From Mercurialis annua (lineage: Eukaryota; Streptophyta; Magnoliopsida; Malpighiales; Euphorbiaceae): a DNA stretch of 64,000 bases. This document shows positions 47,553 to 62,260 of the stretch, piece by piece (positions within the stretch are counted from its first letter, which is position 1; every line of letters begins with the position of its first letter). A program made the position numbers and the translations under genes. Under the pieces are notes generated by a model that did not search any database, was not told the DNA's origin, and worked only from the letters and a program-made list of their open reading frames with translations. Where the stretch lies: assembly GCF_937616625.2 (NCBI RefSeq), contig NC_065574.1:9178501-9242500 (forward strand), written 5' to 3'.

Positions 47553-49429
47553 ATGTACTTTTTTTAAACGGAATTATATGTACTTGACAATTTTTTTTAT
47601 TTTGTCTCTTTAAACGTTTTTTTTTTCTTTACTTAGTACTTGTATATTATATTCTTTTATTACTTTATTTCTAAAACGTTCTTTTATGTTACTTATAAGT
47701 CCACATATTTTAATATATTTTTTTACTTATAGTTCTTCAACAGACTGGAGTTATGAGGTGTTGTAAACTCTCCGTAGGAGTAAGTAAGGAAATGGTGAAA
47801 TACAGGGATTAAGTAAAAAATATTTTAAAGACGGAGTAAAAAATGGTAAATACAAAAATTAAGTAAAAAAATATATTTTAGGAACGAAGTAAAAACTAAT
47901 AATAAAGTAGAAGGACTTTTGAAGAAGTTTTGTTTTTATTGTTTTGTGTAACTTAATATCCAATAGCTGAAAATGCATGAAATTTTTTATTTCTTATACT
48001 ATTTAATACTAAAAAGAAGACGAAATTCAAAATATATGAGCGGAATTACCCCAAAATTTCATGCTAAAACTTAAAAGCCATTCCATTGGTTGAATTCTTT
48101 TTAAAGCTGTTGTTCAAGACGACATATATCCGCAGTACACGCAATGGCGGAGCCACATACATGATAAGAGGATCATTTGCCCTACTTTGTTTTTAAAAAT
48201 TACATTTTTATATGTAAAGTTGATTTTTATTTATATTAATTATTTAAAAAATATTAAATATTAACCCCTTAATTTTAATAAATCTTAAATTTTATATACT
48301 ATTCAAAAAGATAATATATTTTGCTCCTCTTAATTTTAATTTTTAGCTACACCCCTTAATACAGGTTCACGCTTTACGAATGAATGTATTATTGAAGTTT
48401 GATGTTAAAAAAGATAATTTGAACTTTGTATAAATAGTTTTTAGAATTTATAGATTTATTCAAATTTAATTATTTAATTATAATTCTATTAAATTAATTT
48501 AATTTTTAGTTAAATGTTATACTAACTCTTTAGTTACTGAAATTTATTTTTAAAAAAAAATATAAAAAAATTTATTGCAGCACTAAAACAACATCACAAT
48601 CTCAAATATATAGTTTGTTTACAAATATATTACCAGCAAAATTAGTAATCAAACGCTGCAACCTTCTTTACACAAATGAATGAGATGACAATTTCCGCTA
48701 ATAGCAATATTAAATCGAGAAAATTACAAATTGTTGACCAAGTATCACATTATCTTTTTCAATTGATTGTCATTTGGACATTAGATTTAAAGTACATTTT
48801 TTTCAAGAACATAAGTTGCAGCTATAACAGCTTCAATATAAATTGCTCAACTAGATTATAAAAATTAGTATTTTTATTTTTCATATGTTTTGACGGATTT
48901 TTTTTCAAGTGCATATTCACAGTCCATCCACTCCACTTGATGGTTTTTGTAAACTACATATTAATTTTTCATCTTTGAATGAATTCGATTAAAAAACTAA
49001 AAATTTAAATTCTATTAAATGATTGAGATATGCACCGCATTAGAAAATCTACAAAAATAACATCAAATCTCATTAAGTACAACACATAAACTTCAAGAGA
49101 GTGAAATATAAACTCCATATAAGGAGATATAAAATAACAAACAAATGATCAATTCACCCCCTCAACTTGGCACGAAATATCAAAATGGCCCAAACTCGTA
49201 AAGCCGGATCAAACAAACACACACCTATGCCAAACCGGATCAAATACACTTCTCCCCCACCCTCGCGCACTATCACCCTCGTTTGAAACACACTCTCCAT
49301 AAAAAAAAGATAAAAAATCTAAAATAGTTCTTAAATTTTTTTAATTCTTTAAATTAGTGCTTGAAGATTTTCAAAATAAAAAAATAATTCCTACAATTTT
49401 AAAAATTTATATATTAAATAATTTTTTCT
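47553..49429. other. AT-rich intergenic DNA
   Basis: No gene supported. A weak hAT-like candidate, from GCGGAGCCACATACATG near 48146 to CTACACCCCTTAATAC near 48350, was seen without clear ends. Confidence 0.45.
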
Positions 49430-49735
49430 AAAAGATTTAGGGGCTTTAATATACTTTTTTCATCTCTCCATCTCACCGCCGCCGCACACCCTTGACGCTG
49501 CCTCCATATATGTCGTCGTTCGAGAAGGAGCATCTGCTTGCGTTGCTCCTTCTCATCGCCTTGCTCCTTCTCAGATGAGAAGGAGCTGATCTCATCCTTC
49601 TCGCTGAGAAAGAGCAGATCGCTCCCTCTCATGGAAAAAGGAGCGAGCTGCTCCTTCTCGAACGGCGGTTTTTGTTGGGTGGAAGGAGGGCGGCGGTCGG
49701 ACAATTGAAATAGAGTGGAGACAGCAATTGGAATA
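49430..49735. repeat. CTCCTTCTC/GAGAAGGAG hairpin cluster
   Basis: After TTTAGGGGCTTTAATATAC and a pyrimidine stretch, the word CTCCTTCTC and its complement occur about eight times between 49520 and 49662, alternating in orientation so that neighbours can pair. A GC-rich CCGCCGCCGC patch precedes them. The layout mirrors 1-345. Confidence 0.6.
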
Positions 49736-50411
49736 TACTCGGTTTTTCAGTTATTTTTGGTGTAATTTGTGGAAGATGGTGAACACACATTTGAATTTCA
49801 ATAGTGCCTATCATCCCCAAAACGATGACCAAACTGAAGTGCTGAACCGATCATTGGGCAATTTGCTACGCCACTTGGTAGGCACACATGTTAATAGTTG
49901 GTATGAAAAATTGTGCCAGACAGAATTTTCGCATAACCATGCAGTCAAATGGAGTAATAGGTTCAGTCCTTTTCAAGTGGTGTATTCTAACGCCCCCAAG
50001 GGTTCGTTAAGTCTGATTCCATTACCGAGCAATGTCAAGATACAGTAAAAGACGGAAGATTTTGTGAATGGCTTGCAAGTAGTTTATCAAGTTGTTCATG
50101 CAACTTAGAGTAGGAAAATTTACACTATAAGCAAGCGTCAGATGAGAAGTAGCGACTTGTTGAGTATGAGGTGGGCGATTTTTTTCTGAGGTGTTTTGAC
50201 TAGGGAGTGATTTTTGGTTTGCGGCTACAACAAACTATCTGCTAAGAAGATTGGAATGTTGGAGATCATCGAGAAGACCAACCCAAATGCTTATGGTTTG
50301 AAGCTACCTAGTCATATTTGTATGGCCGACGTGTTCAACGTAAAGCACTTGATACCTTATGGTAATTGTTTTCATGATGAGCCTGCTACAAACTCAAGGT
50401 CGAATTTATAG
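49736..50411 (+). pseudogene. Ty3/gypsy integrase C-terminal relic
   Basis: The frame contains FNSAYHPQNDDQTEVLNRSLGN and later FSPFQVVY, the end of the integrase core in chromovirus-type elements. Stop codons intervene, then a second frame at 50214-50411 reads KKIGMLEIIEKTNPNAYGL and DVFNVKHLIPY, the conserved C-terminus. The upstream pol region and LTRs are missing. Confidence 0.85.
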
Positions 50412-50730
50412 TGGCATTTTTATAATTCTACCAAAGGTTGAAGGTCTCCGATTTCGGCAATTTCTGGGCTTAAATTAATTTTAAACGGGCCAAAAATCAA
50501 AACATATGAGTTTTGCTCACTAGATCCGTCGCTTTTGGGCAAAATTCAATCGTTTGAACCTTCAAAATGGCAATTTTTGATTATGGCGGACTTTTAATTT
50601 TTCTGTATCTAATTTTCTTTTATTCCAAATTAGGATTTTCATTTGTTTTTGTAGTGAAGAGTCACTATGAGATGATAGACTGCGGTTTTGATGTTTTTGA
50701 GATAATTTCTATATATTTTGGTATTTTTTA

Positions 50731-50946
50731 TTAATCAACAATTTTTAATTTGTCTGTATGTTTATTCGTAACTTCCGCTATATTACATTGTTCTGGAAAA
50801 TTCTCGAAGTAAAAGACATATTTGGTTGAAGAAATGGCAGGTTGGTCTGGTTTGAATGAAGCAGCATGAATTCCGTACTGGAAGAGGGAAGAAGAAGGTG
50901 GGATTTTGCTAGGGTTAGGATTGTTTGGGAGAGAAATGTAGTACAA
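50731..50946 (-). CDS. Open reading frame of unknown function (uncertain)
   Basis: A 71-residue frame with ordinary amino-acid composition (PNPSKIPPSSSLFQYGIHAAS...). It is not AT-driven like its neighbours. I recognise no domain, and no splice partners were established. It could be a small protein, an exon or part of a transcript. Confidence 0.2.
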   Translation of the reverse strand: MYYISLPNNPNPSKIPPSSSLFQYGIHAASFKPDQPAISSTKYVFYFENFPEQCNIAEVTNKHTDKLKIVD

Positions 50947-51101
50947 TTTTACAAGAGCATAACAACACTAATTATAATCTTGAGTTGCAAAATAGAAAGA
51001 TAAAAAATTAAATGAGAATCTATTTGGGAGCCAATTTAAATATATCTATAATACTTTGAGTGATAAAATAAAAGAAATTATATTATTATGTTCTCCCCTA
51101 G

Positions 51102-51184
51102 TTAAGCCAATGTTGCTGCCAGAAAAATCATGATTAGTGCACCAAGAGGGAGACTCCTCCAAGAACTTAACGCTTTTGATGGAC
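51102..51184 (-). other. Possible terminal exon with membrane tail
   Basis: After a GATAG acceptor, 26 codons read PSKALSSWRSLPLGALIMIF then LAATLA and TAA: a basic/serine stretch followed by a hydrophobic tail, as in GPI-anchored or tail-anchored proteins. No upstream exon was found toward 52068, so this may be a relic. Confidence 0.25.
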
Positions 51185-52060
51185 CTATCACACACAACAA
51201 TGGAAATTAATTATTACATAATTCATTATAGAAGAGTATAAGAAGAGTTTGTTTGATAACTGGGCAATTTATTTCGTGGGTATCATACTATTATTTCATT
51301 TAATTTTGATATTTTTTTTATTTTTTAATTTTAATTGTTAAATTATATTTTTATTTTAAAAAAAAAATTACTGGTCAAAATAGATATATGGTAGCCTGAT
51401 TTTGACACCTGACAATTGAATTTTGCTAATTTTATCTTAAAAACTTGTCACATATGCATAATTTTATTTTGGAGGGGATTTTATATGTCAAGTTAAACAT
51501 ACATGACAAGTTTTTAAATAAAAATAAACTCTCACATAAGTACTTTTGGCCAAAAACTTTTTCGTAAAAATAAAATTGAAATTTAGTAACTCAAAATGAA
51601 AAAAATTTAAAGTTTGATCACCAATATAAAAAAGATGATAGTTTGAACCATCACGGAATCAGTTACAGATTATTAATAATAAGGTAAAATTGCTAAAAAT
51701 CGTTGTGATAAGGTCGAATTAATAAAGACTTCTCTGTTGGTTAATTGTGTTGGTTAATGTAGAAAAAATATCAAATTAAAAGAAAAATTATTGTTTTTAT
51801 ATTTTTAAAAAAAATTATAAATTATAAATCACATAAATTTTTAAAAATAATTTATAATTGTTTAGAAAATTATAATTTATGTATGATTATTTTATTTTGG
51901 ATATAAATTAACAAATATTTAGAAATGACAACAGTATTTTATTATTAATATTTAAACAATATCAAACAAATATTTGAAAAAATAATTCATCAAAAAAAAA
52001 AATTTGAAAAATTAGGAGTTCATTATTTTAAAAAAAACAATATTAACATTTTTGCAATAT
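51185..52060. other. AT-rich intergenic DNA
   Basis: No gene recognised. Confidence 0.5.
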
Positions 52061-52068
52061 ACTAAACC

Positions 52069-53283
52069 CAGTGTTTTAAAAACCGGACCGGACCGGCCGG
52101 TTCGACCGGTTCAACCGGGAACCGGCCACCAGTCCGGTTTTTTACATCCACAGAACCGGAAATTCCGGTCCAACCGTTTTGGACCGGACAAAACCGGCTG
52201 AACCGGACAAAATCATTGAACCGGAACCGGATAAAACCGGCCGGTTCAACCATCAATATATATTTAATACATATTTTTAAAAAATATCTAAATTAATTTT
52301 TAATATTCTTACTTTTTTTAATTATTTGTTTCTTTATTTAATGTTTCCATACCAAAATTAATAAAATCAATAAATAATCTATTACTTATTTGAATCATTC
52401 CACATTTGGTAAAAAAATACAATTGATGATTTTAATTATTAATTGAATTAAAAATGGAAATTTTGCAATAATTAAATCAAATCAATTGTTTGTTTTCATG
52501 TTAATTAGATTTATATTTAAGTCATATATAAGTTGGAGTAATGTAGTTTTGGAAATAAGTTGACTATAATTATATTCAATTCATAATTTCATATATCATA
52601 GATTGAGCAATATAATTTTAGAAAGATAATATATTTGGTAGTTTTTCATTAACTAATAGTAGCAAGTTGCCTTTTATGATTTTAATTTACAATTAATGGC
52701 CAATACATTTGTTTATTAAGAAAATCATATATTCCATTTACTAATTTAGCCAATCAAATTAAGAATACTTTTAAAATAAAACAATATTAGATTCATTGGA
52801 AATAAAATATAACATGGGTTTTTTTTATAATTTAATAAATTAAAATATTAAATATTTCTTAGTATTTATAATTAAATCATAATAAATAATATTAATGGCT
52901 AATTGAGATTAAAGGAGTAAATTTTTAATATCTATATTTAATAGGTTGTGTGTTTCCATGTTTGTTAGAATCAAATAATTAAAATTTTATTTAAGGAATG
53001 AAATTATATGAGGATTTTAAAATGGTAAGTTAAAAACTTGAATAGCATACCTAAATAAAATTTTACTAATTAAATAATTCTAACACAAAACTTTTTTATT
53101 CTAATTTAGTATTATTTTTAAATAAATATTAATTTTTATACGAAATCATGTTTACCGGTTCAACCGGCGGTTGAACCGGTCGAACCGGTTGAACCGGTCG
53201 AGTCGGTTGAACCGGTCGAACCGGTTGAACCGTTAACCGGTGGCCACACCGGTTCGGCCACCGGTTCGGTTTTTAAAACACTG
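52069..53283. mobile_element. hAT-like non-autonomous element with ACCGGTT repeats
   Basis: It begins CAGTGTTTTAAAAACCGG and ends CGGTTTTTAAAACACTG, flanked by the perfect 8-bp duplication ACTAAACC (52061-52068 and 53284-53291). About 180 bp at the left and 120 bp at the right are built of ACCGGTT, GACCGG and TTGAACCGGTCGA units, mostly self-complementary. The 900-bp middle is AT-rich and non-coding. Confidence 0.93.
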
Positions 53284-53742
53284 ACTAAACCAATAAAAAT
53301 ATTTACTTTGAAACTAGTATAAAATATATTTTTACCCGTCAATATATATTTTATTTTGTACCTTATATATTACGTATCAAATAAAATATTAATAAAAAAC
53401 ATTATTTATTACCTTATATATTCTTACTTGTCGGTGTATATTTTATTAATGCATTACTTATTTTGTACTAAATAAAGTATTTATAAAAGATTTTATTTCA
53501 TATGTTATATATTTACTCGCCAATGTATTGTTTTATTAATATACAAGGTAAGATAAATCTAAAAATTAAGATAGACTTTATTTTTAATAATTTGATCATT
53601 TGACTAAGTCCACTAACACAACTAACTAATGGAGAAAGGTTTTTGTGAGTTTGACCAAATATTAAAAAAAAGCGCAAGGACTTGATGTTACTTCAAGAAT
53701 TAAAAATGAATATCCATTTTTATATACTTTGGTGCTAAAAAA

Positions 53743-54055
53743 ACAATGAGCAAGGAGTCAATCCGATTCTTCGACTTGTGACTCGAAGTCAATTAACTCA
53801 GTTTAAGTAATTTTTATCAACTAACGACAATACTCGTTATTTTTAGATCATTTAAGAACAAAATTATCCAACATGAACAAATTCAGGGATGTGGGATGAC
53901 CTAAATTTATTCTTAATTGACCTAAAAAATAGATATCGTTGTCCTTAAATGATCCAAAATTAAGAGTATTGTCATTAATTGATCAAAATAATTAAGAGTG
54001 AGTTATTTGATCTTGAGTCATAAATCTAAAGACCGAATTGGCCCTTTGCTCAAAA
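53743..54055. mobile_element. Foldback MITE (boundaries approximate)
   Basis: ATGAGCAAGGAGTCAATCCG and CGACTTGTGACTCGAAGTC at the left face GATCTTGAGTCATAAATC and CGAATTGGCCCTTTGCTC at the right. No target duplication was fixed. Confidence 0.55.
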
Positions 54056-54398
54056 ATTTAGAGTTGAAAAGAGTTCCTCATTCATGTTAATTCCGAAAAG
54101 TGTTAATTTTCCGAACTCATTTTTGTTAGCCACGTCTAAAAGTATCCAAAAAACATATTGAAATCAATTTATCAAATTTATTGAATGGATAATTAATTTG
54201 ATTCAGTTTAAAATTATTACAAAAATTATATTTTGATTCAAATGATCGAGTTTGGTTATAAGAAAATTCTAGTTCACCTATAATATAAACCGAACTGATC
54301 AATAAATTGAATTAATTGATTCAATTTGATTTGGTTTAATTTAAAAAAAAATCATTTGGTTTAAACCGAATGCAAACTCTTCACGAGGTCAAAATACG

Positions 54399-56694
54399 TC
54401 ACATAATTGATAACAAAAAAATATATAGTATATTATATATACCCGGTCCATCCGAGTCGGAGGAACTCGGTGGTGGTGGTGGTGGTGGTGGTGGTGGTGG
54501 TGATTCATTTTTCGAACCTGAATTAATGGGTGATGGCGGAGCTGGTGGAAGTAATCCAAGATTATTGCAATCTGCTCCAAGGAAACCTGATAGAGAAATT
54601 AAACAAATTGGTAGTAGTCAATAATAAAGTATAAAGAAAGAGATCAATTATAAAAGGCTTAATGGCAAAAAAAACCCAAACCTTTACGACTTGTTGCAAT
54701 TATATCCAAACCTTTTAATTTTTGCAATAATATCCAAATTGCATTATTTTGTTGCAATAATATCCAAATTGCACTTTTTATATGAGTTTTTATAAGTTTT
54801 TTGTCATTTTTTTGGGACTTTTACTATATTATTATACATCAAAACATAATAAAAGCCTAATATCTTAATTGAAAACAACAAGTTTAGCCATCAATTTGAC
54901 TATTATTGCTACAAAAAATGCAATTTGGATATTATTGCAACAACAAAAATGCAATTTGGATATTATTGTAAAAATTAAAAGGTTTGAATATTATTGCAGC
55001 AAATTGTAAAGATTTGGGTTTTTTTTACCATTAGGCCATTATAAAAATGGAGACACAAAAAAAAATTAAGGAGAAATGTGTTACATTTTTGAAAGCAAGG
55101 CATTTCAGTATTATTCACTAAATTTGCTGAGCCTTCATTGCACTGACACGTGTGCCTTGTTCCATTGGCATTAGGCTTGCAGCTACCTTCGCCACACCAA
55201 ATTAAGTTGCAGGCTGGAAATTAACACATAATTTAATTAATTTATTAATTTCCTGATATATTTTTAGGATCATAGTGAAAAAATTAATTATCATATATAT
55301 TTGATGCGTTTACGGTCAGTAAAATTTAGCGTCGGCAGAGCGATAGGAGGAGGCGGAGGCGGCGGTGATCCATTTCCACATTGCAAGTCCACCGTGCCTG
55401 CACGTATCAAATAAAAAATGAATTGTGTAAAATTAAGTTAACCGAATAGCCAACTGAACCTCGTATATTATTTTGATCATTACAATTCGATTTGTATATA
55501 TTACATACGGTTTAACTAAAAAATTAAAAAAATTAGTTTCGGCTCATTTGATTCGGTTCGATGACCGAACCAATCATGGTACACCCCTACCTATCATATA
55601 AAGTTTTGTTATTCTCAAAATATAAAGCTCACTTAAATCCTAGTGATCCATTGTGAATTAGGTATAGGTAACAATTTTCTAATACAAACATTTATATTTG
55701 CAACCAAAAGAAAACATGAAATTATAAGGAAAATAAAAATATTAAAGTCAAAGTGTGATGGCTTTTTATACATAACGTGTAGATTGAATTATAATTTTTT
55801 TAATAGAGGCAGATTGAATATATAAGAATTGAGATTAGTCACATGATAGGTCACAAAAATGGTATTCACTTGAGAAATTTCAATTTTCTTCGTGAGGAAA
55901 ATTAAACAAATGATGATCATGCACATCGCACAATAACATTATCTTTTGACAATTTAATTATCAATGAAAAAAACCATAATTTATATTACTCATTTTTATC
56001 TATAATTTCTCAGCGTTATTTTCTTTCTCCTATGGTCGTTTCTAACTTTGAATTTATAATCTTAATCTCTTAAATTTTAACTGAATAACACTAAAATTTT
56101 GCCCGTCATTTTTTCAGTAAAACCATTAATTATGCTTATATGCATGATGATAAGAGCTTGTTAAACCGAGATTTTTACCTAATCGGGCGAATGATAAAAA
56201 GTCTTACACATTTTTTCTCACATTTAATTTTTTTAATATCCGATTGGTTTGGTACGTAAAATACTTATAGACCGAGTCTAGGTAAGAACTTTCGTGTTAA
56301 ACTTTGGTGAAACATAAAGAAAATGCGAGATAGAGGAACTCACAGTTAGGAATTAAACAAGAAGGGAAGGTGACAAGACCAATTTGAACCTTGTTCCAAC
56401 CAGGTTTGCATTCACATTCAAAACTTGGTATTATTGATGAAATGTTGATATTCTTACATATCCCTTCCCCACAATAAGCTAATGCACATAAACCATCTGT
56501 ATCTGCCTCATAAAAAAAAACACAAAATTATTATCAATCATAACATATAATTATGTATTTTTACATCATTTTCATTACCAAAACCAGAAAAATAAAAACT
56601 TACCTTGTGATTTGCATATTGGACTACAAATGAAAATAGTAAACAGAAGAATATGGAAAGAAAAAAAAGTAAAGCTCGAATTGTATTTCTTCAT
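54399..56694 (-). CDS. Secreted EGF-like cysteine-rich protein, possibly GPI-anchored
   Basis: I rebuilt five exons: 56604-56694, 56344-56502, 55314-55397, 55085-55213 and 54399-54586. All introns are GT-AG, all phases agree, and the total is 651 nt (216 aa). Residues 1-29 are a signal peptide (MKKYNSS, then a run of F/I/L, ending SPICKS). Exon 2 encodes an EGF-like module (CALAYCGEGICKN, FECECKPGW). Exon 3 adds a Cys and seven prolines. Exon 4 is a second EGF-like module (CNLIWCGEGSCKPN, TCQCNEG, PCFQKC). Exon 5 reads LGADCNNLGL, then 11 prolines coded by a CCA repeat, SSSDSDG and a 13-residue hydrophobic end, compatible with a GPI signal. The architecture resembles small plant proteins often annotated notch-like; their role is not established. 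Introns contain transposon pieces (54656-55037; a hAT-like end near 55592). It would act in the cell wall or at the plasma membrane. The model lacks transcript support. Confidence 0.8.
54656..55037. mobile_element. Foldback MITE, GGCTTAATGG family, 9-bp TSD, in intron 4 of the EGF-like gene
   Basis: The ends GGCTTAATGGCAAAAAAAAC and TTTTTTTTACCATTAGGCC are flanked by perfect ATTATAAAA (54647-54655 and 55038-55046). Arms repeat GCAATAATATCCAAATTGC and its complement. It makes up 382 of 498 intron bases. Confidence 0.93.
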
Positions 56695-56740
56695 CGACAA
56701 GTATGACCAAGGAGGACACACACAAAATAATCGCGTGCCC

Positions 56741-56747
56741 TTATATA
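56741..56747 (-). promoter_or_regulatory. Putative TATA box of the EGF-like gene
   Basis: CTATATAAGG on the minus strand lies 47 bases before the ATG at 56694, implying a very short leader of about 15-20 bases. It supports the choice of first exon. Confidence 0.6.
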
Positions 56748-57429
56748 GTTTTCAAGATTGAGAGTGTCGGATTCGAATCTGACCGAGTTTTGCTGTTGTG
56801 GTTAATGATGTAAGTTATTTAAATATGAGAGTTTCGGATTCGATTTCGGTCGGCTAAAGGAAATTATAACATAAGAAGTTATGTTGTTGTGAGTGTAAGT
56901 TAAAGTAGTTAAAGAAATATTTGAAGGGGGCGAGACATGCAACGAAGGAAAAAGGAGATATAGAGTCACTAGAGTTAAAGAGTTTGTTAATATCGTAGGC
57001 TGTTTTTCTTTGAATCAATTGCTTAAATGACCCGTTCAAAAATTCTAGAGTAGAAGAATTTAACATAATTTATTAGGCTTCTAGATTTTAAATATAAGGA
57101 ATGTGAAAGGAAAATATGGAGGGAGGCTCAAAAGCATGAGAAATGAGAATTTTTTATATTTTTATTTGATTATTCCCCAATTGAACTCATTTTCATACAC
57201 ATTTTTAAGCTGAAATATGACTAAGTTAAACTTGCAGGTAATGAGTAATTACTACTAAAAAGGTTTTTTTTGTTTATTTAATCTCTTAAAAATATTGATT
57301 TTATCAATTAACCATATGAGACTAGTTGACAAAAAACTTGACTTAATTGATCAAAATTTAGACTAATTTAAAAAAAACATAGGTATTAATTAGTTTTAGG
57401 CTATTTAAAAAAAACATTAATATAGGTAA
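56748..57429. other. Intergenic DNA upstream of the EGF-like gene
   Basis: Two related phrases, GAGAGTGTCGGATTCGAATCTGACC (about 56760) and GAGAGTTTCGGATTCGATTTCGGTC (about 56827), resemble tRNA/SINE B-box sequence. No gene recognised. Confidence 0.4.
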
Positions 57430-57438
57430 TAGTTTTAG

Positions 57439-57813
57439 GGCTTAATCACCGAAAAAAACCCCACCTTTTAGCCCCTTTTCAGTTGCAACCTGACATTGCA
57501 ATTTTGTCAACTGCACCCTAATTCGCACCTTTGGGTTTCAATTCCACCCTCAAAATTAAATTGGGCTCTTTTTCACTCTGGAAAAATTCATAAAAACCCT
57601 TATAAAGTACTTGTTTGAACTCTTTTCCACACAAAAAGTTAAAAATGGATGACTTATTTTAACTTTTTTCAAATGGAAAAGAGATCAATTTAGTATTTAA
57701 GGGTGGATTTGAAAACCAAAGGTATGAATTATGGTGCAGCTGACAAAATTACAACATCAAAGTGCATTTGAAAAGGGGCTAAAAAGTGGGATTTTTTTTT
57801 GGTGATTTAAGCC
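57439..57813. mobile_element. Foldback MITE, GGCTTAATCACC family, 9-bp TSD
   Basis: The ends GGCTTAATCACC and GGTGATTTAAGCC are flanked by perfect TAGTTTTAG (57430-57438 and 57814-57822). Arms include CCCCACCTTTTAGCCCCTTTT and its counterpart AAAAGGGGCTAAAAAGTGGG. Confidence 0.94.
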
Positions 57814-57822
57814 TAGTTTTAG

Positions 57823-58149
57823 TGTTAATTTTACATGAATCATCTAAATTATGGAAAAAAAACTCATAACCTTGAAAGAATAATGCCCAACATTCATACA
57901 ATTTGAGGGTGGTATTTTAAAATAAAAACTTGATAATTAAAAAAATGAAAACATATAGTACATAGACATTGAGATGGATTTTGCCTTTTTTTTCAATTCA
58001 TGTCACATACGGTACCTAACAAATTACAAGCTTTCTGTACGATGATAAAGTACATACATGCATGAGGTTACAGATTAAAAAAAAAAGTTACAATAACAAG
58101 CAAACCATTGAATTACAATCCACTAAAATACATAGAAACGAACAAATAT
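57823..58149. other. 3' flank of the katanin gene
   Basis: The part next to 58149 is expected to be katanin 3' UTR; nothing else is recognised. Confidence 0.5.
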
Positions 58150-61463
<3,314 letters not shown>

Positions 61464-61677
61464 TTTTTTTCTCGAGAAATTCTAAAATCTAGGGTTTCTG
61501 TTCATTTCAATTCTGTTCGAAACGTTTTTTTTCTTGGTGTCTCTCTCTGTGGTCAGGCAGCGAAGTTATTCTTTCGACGGCGACATTTAAACCATCGTGA
61601 AAGCGACACTGTGAAACTACTGAGAGAGTTGGAGAGATCGAACGACGGCGTTTTGAGGAGAGTGGGAATTGTGGTGT

Positions 61678-61709
61678 TTTGGGCCCTTAATGGGTAATGT
61701 GATTATATA
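61678..61709 (-). promoter_or_regulatory. Putative katanin promoter: TATA-like site and TGGGCC element
   Basis: TATATAA reads minus at 61703-61709, about 240 bases before the ATG. TGGGCCC near 61679 and GGGCCCAAATTGGG near 61746 match the TGGGCY (site II) motif common in constitutive and proliferation-linked plant genes. Confidence 0.45.
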
Positions 61710-62260
61710 CATGAAGCAAGGTTTGGTTGGGCGTTAGAAGGTGTAGGGCCCAAATTGGGTAAGAGTCGTTAAGATTAGATGCGAGGGGAATGTAGTGATT
61801 GCATTTTTGCTTTATTTTCTTCTTTTCTTTGTTTTTTGGTAATGGATTTTAGTTTTTAGAGAGGTTGGTTTTGAATTTAAACTTGAAAATGTAACGTTAC
61901 CAATAAAAGTTCATTTTTCCACTTCAACTTTGTACGAAAAATCAAATAAGCCAAAGCTAATGGTTTTGGATTAATATACCCTCAAAATAAGCGTTTAGAC
62001 AAACGTATCCTCAAATTTGACACTTTGTCTCATTTTACCTCTCAAGCTTTAAACTGCTTGATAATTTTTTGGTACCTCAACTTCAATCTATATAAAGTTT
62101 TCCAATTATCGTATGGCATTCTAAGAGGTAAGATGAACTTTACTAACGAATTTATGGATATTTTTGTTCAAAATTATAAAAAAAATTAATTAATATTATA
62201 TGCTAAGTTGAGGAGGCAAAATGAATCTTTGTTAATGTTACCATGGTGGCTATTGGTAAC
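61710..62260. other. Intergenic DNA upstream of katanin
   Basis: Part of a decayed foldback element is likely at about 61935-62215 (ATACCCTCAAAATAAGC and TTGAGGAGGCAAAATGAATC). No gene recognised. Confidence 0.4.

Noticed and set aside
54389..54580. Histidine-rich 63-aa protein on the minus strand
   Set aside because: It is a shifted reading of the CCA repeat; the polyproline frame joins four upstream exons in phase.
54370..54624. Plus-strand glycine-rich 84-aa protein
   Set aside because: Antisense reading of the same repeat in the EGF-like gene's last exon.
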